Positions 63,494 to 64,000 of a DNA stretch of 64,000 nucleotides are shown here, piece by piece (the first letter of the stretch is position 1; each line of letters starts with the position of its first letter). The position numbers were made by a program, and so were the translations under genes. This DNA comes from Bradyrhizobium sp. 4 (lineage in GTDB: Bacteria > Pseudomonadota > Alphaproteobacteria > Rhizobiales > Xanthobacteraceae), in contig NZ_CP064686.1 in assembly GCF_023100905.1 (NCBI RefSeq), positions 4,216,001 to 4,280,000 of the forward strand. The letters are read 5' to 3'. Under the pieces are notes generated by a model. That model saw only the letters and a list, made by a program, of their open reading frames with translations, did no database searches and was not told where the DNA came from.

Positions 63494-64000
63494 TCAGCCG
63501 GCGACAATGGTTCCGTGGCCGCCGCCACGCAGTACAGCGCCGATCGAACCCGGCTCCGCGATCGAGAACACAATGATAGGCAGCGACGTCTCGCGGGCAA
63601 GCGCGAAGGCGGTCGCATCCATCACCTTGTAGCCGCCCTCGATCGCCTGCGAATGGGTCAGACGGTCGAATCGCGTCGCCGTCGGGTCTTTCTTCGGGTC
63701 GGCCGAGTAGACACCGTCGACATTGGTCGCCTTCAGCACCGCCTGGGCGCCGATCTCGGCTGCGCGCAGCACCGCGGTCGTGTCGGTGGTGAAGAACGGA
63801 TTACCGGTTCCGCCGCCGAGCAGTACGATCCGACCCTCGGCGAGGTATTTGTGTGCCGCGGTGCGGGTGAACAGCTCGGAAATCTCGGGCATGACGAAGG
63901 CCGACAGCGTGCGCGCAGGCGTACCCTTGCGCTCGATCGTGGCTTCGAGCGCGAGGCAGTTCATCATCGTGGCGAGCATGCCCATGGTGTCGCCGGTCGG
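63494..64000 (-). CDS. pyrH: UMP kinase (5' part outside window)
   Basis: The C-terminal 168 residues of an amino-acid-kinase-family UMP kinase forming UDP. GDTMGMLATMMNCLAL, RIVLLGGGTGNPFFTTDTTAVLRA, NVDGVYSADPKKDP and DATAFALARETSLPIIVF are conserved. The start lies beyond position 64000. Upstream member of pyrH-frr-uppS-cdsA-dxr. Confidence 0.96.
   Translation of the reverse strand, partial: PTGDTMGMLATMMNCLALEATIERKGTPARTLSAFVMPEISELFTRTAAHKYLAEGRIVLLGGGTGNPFFTTDTTAVLRAAEIGAQAVLKATNVDGVYSADPKKDPTATRFDRLTHSQAIEGGYKVMDATAFALARETSLPIIVFSIAEPGSIGAVLRGGGHGTIVAG

Overview
The window is about 64 kb of high-GC chromosomal DNA from an alphaproteobacterium. Gene order, codon use and protein sequences point to Bradyrhizobium or a close relative in the Nitrobacteraceae (inference from recognised families; no search was run). 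I support 61 protein-coding genes, two of them cut by the window ends (pdhB at the left, pyrH at the right). I found no rRNA, tRNA or CRISPR array.

The backbone is housekeeping. From left to right it holds: pdhB-pdhA (pyruvate dehydrogenase E1), ftsB, eno, queF, kdsA, pyrG, secG and tpiA, largely on the minus strand; ppiD-trpD-trpC-moaC on plus; moeA and lexA on plus; comEC and glnS on minus; gltX and gltA on plus; and a long minus-strand envelope and translation cluster, pyrH-frr-uppS-cdsA-dxr-rseP-bamA-lpxD-fabZ-lpxA-lpxI-lpxB, with many stop/start overlaps.

Several cassettes sit between backbone genes. (1) 2147-4938: an aldehyde dehydrogenase and an AcoR-like regulator that has GAF and Fis-type HTH regions but no AAA+ domain; a perfect 11+2+11 palindrome lies upstream of the dehydrogenase and an FNR/FixK-type box upstream of the regulator. 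(2) 5635-8648: a flavin reductase, a Tat-exported metallo-beta-lactamase-fold hydrolase and an MDR-family oxidoreductase behind eno. (3) 13309-16122: an OmpR-type response regulator, a histidine kinase and a PmtA-like methyltransferase, with almost identical 20-nt direct-repeat sites before the regulator and before the methyltransferase. (4) 23735-32442, between moaC and moeA: an Flp pilin, a GGDEF-EAL protein, a TetR/EamA pair with matching operators, a CtpA protease, an FMN-dependent hydroxyacid dehydrogenase and a HAD phosphatase. (5) 43897-50104, between gltA and lpxB: a ROK repressor with its own palindrome, a complete sugar ABC importer and an aldose-dehydrogenase-like SDR, followed by a compositionally different DUF1003 gene. 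(6) A KTSC-domain gene inserted in opposite orientation between lpxA and fabZ.

Intergenic regions carry five short tandem repeats of 12-18 bp units (the largest, six units, starts inside the lexA stop codon) and three palindromic elements of types I recall as dispersed in Bradyrhizobium genomes. A LexA (SOS) box precedes lexA. No wholly new multi-gene system is evident. The best candidates for undescribed biology are the two-component/methyltransferase regulon, the AAA-less regulator with its palindrome, and the small proteins of unknown function.
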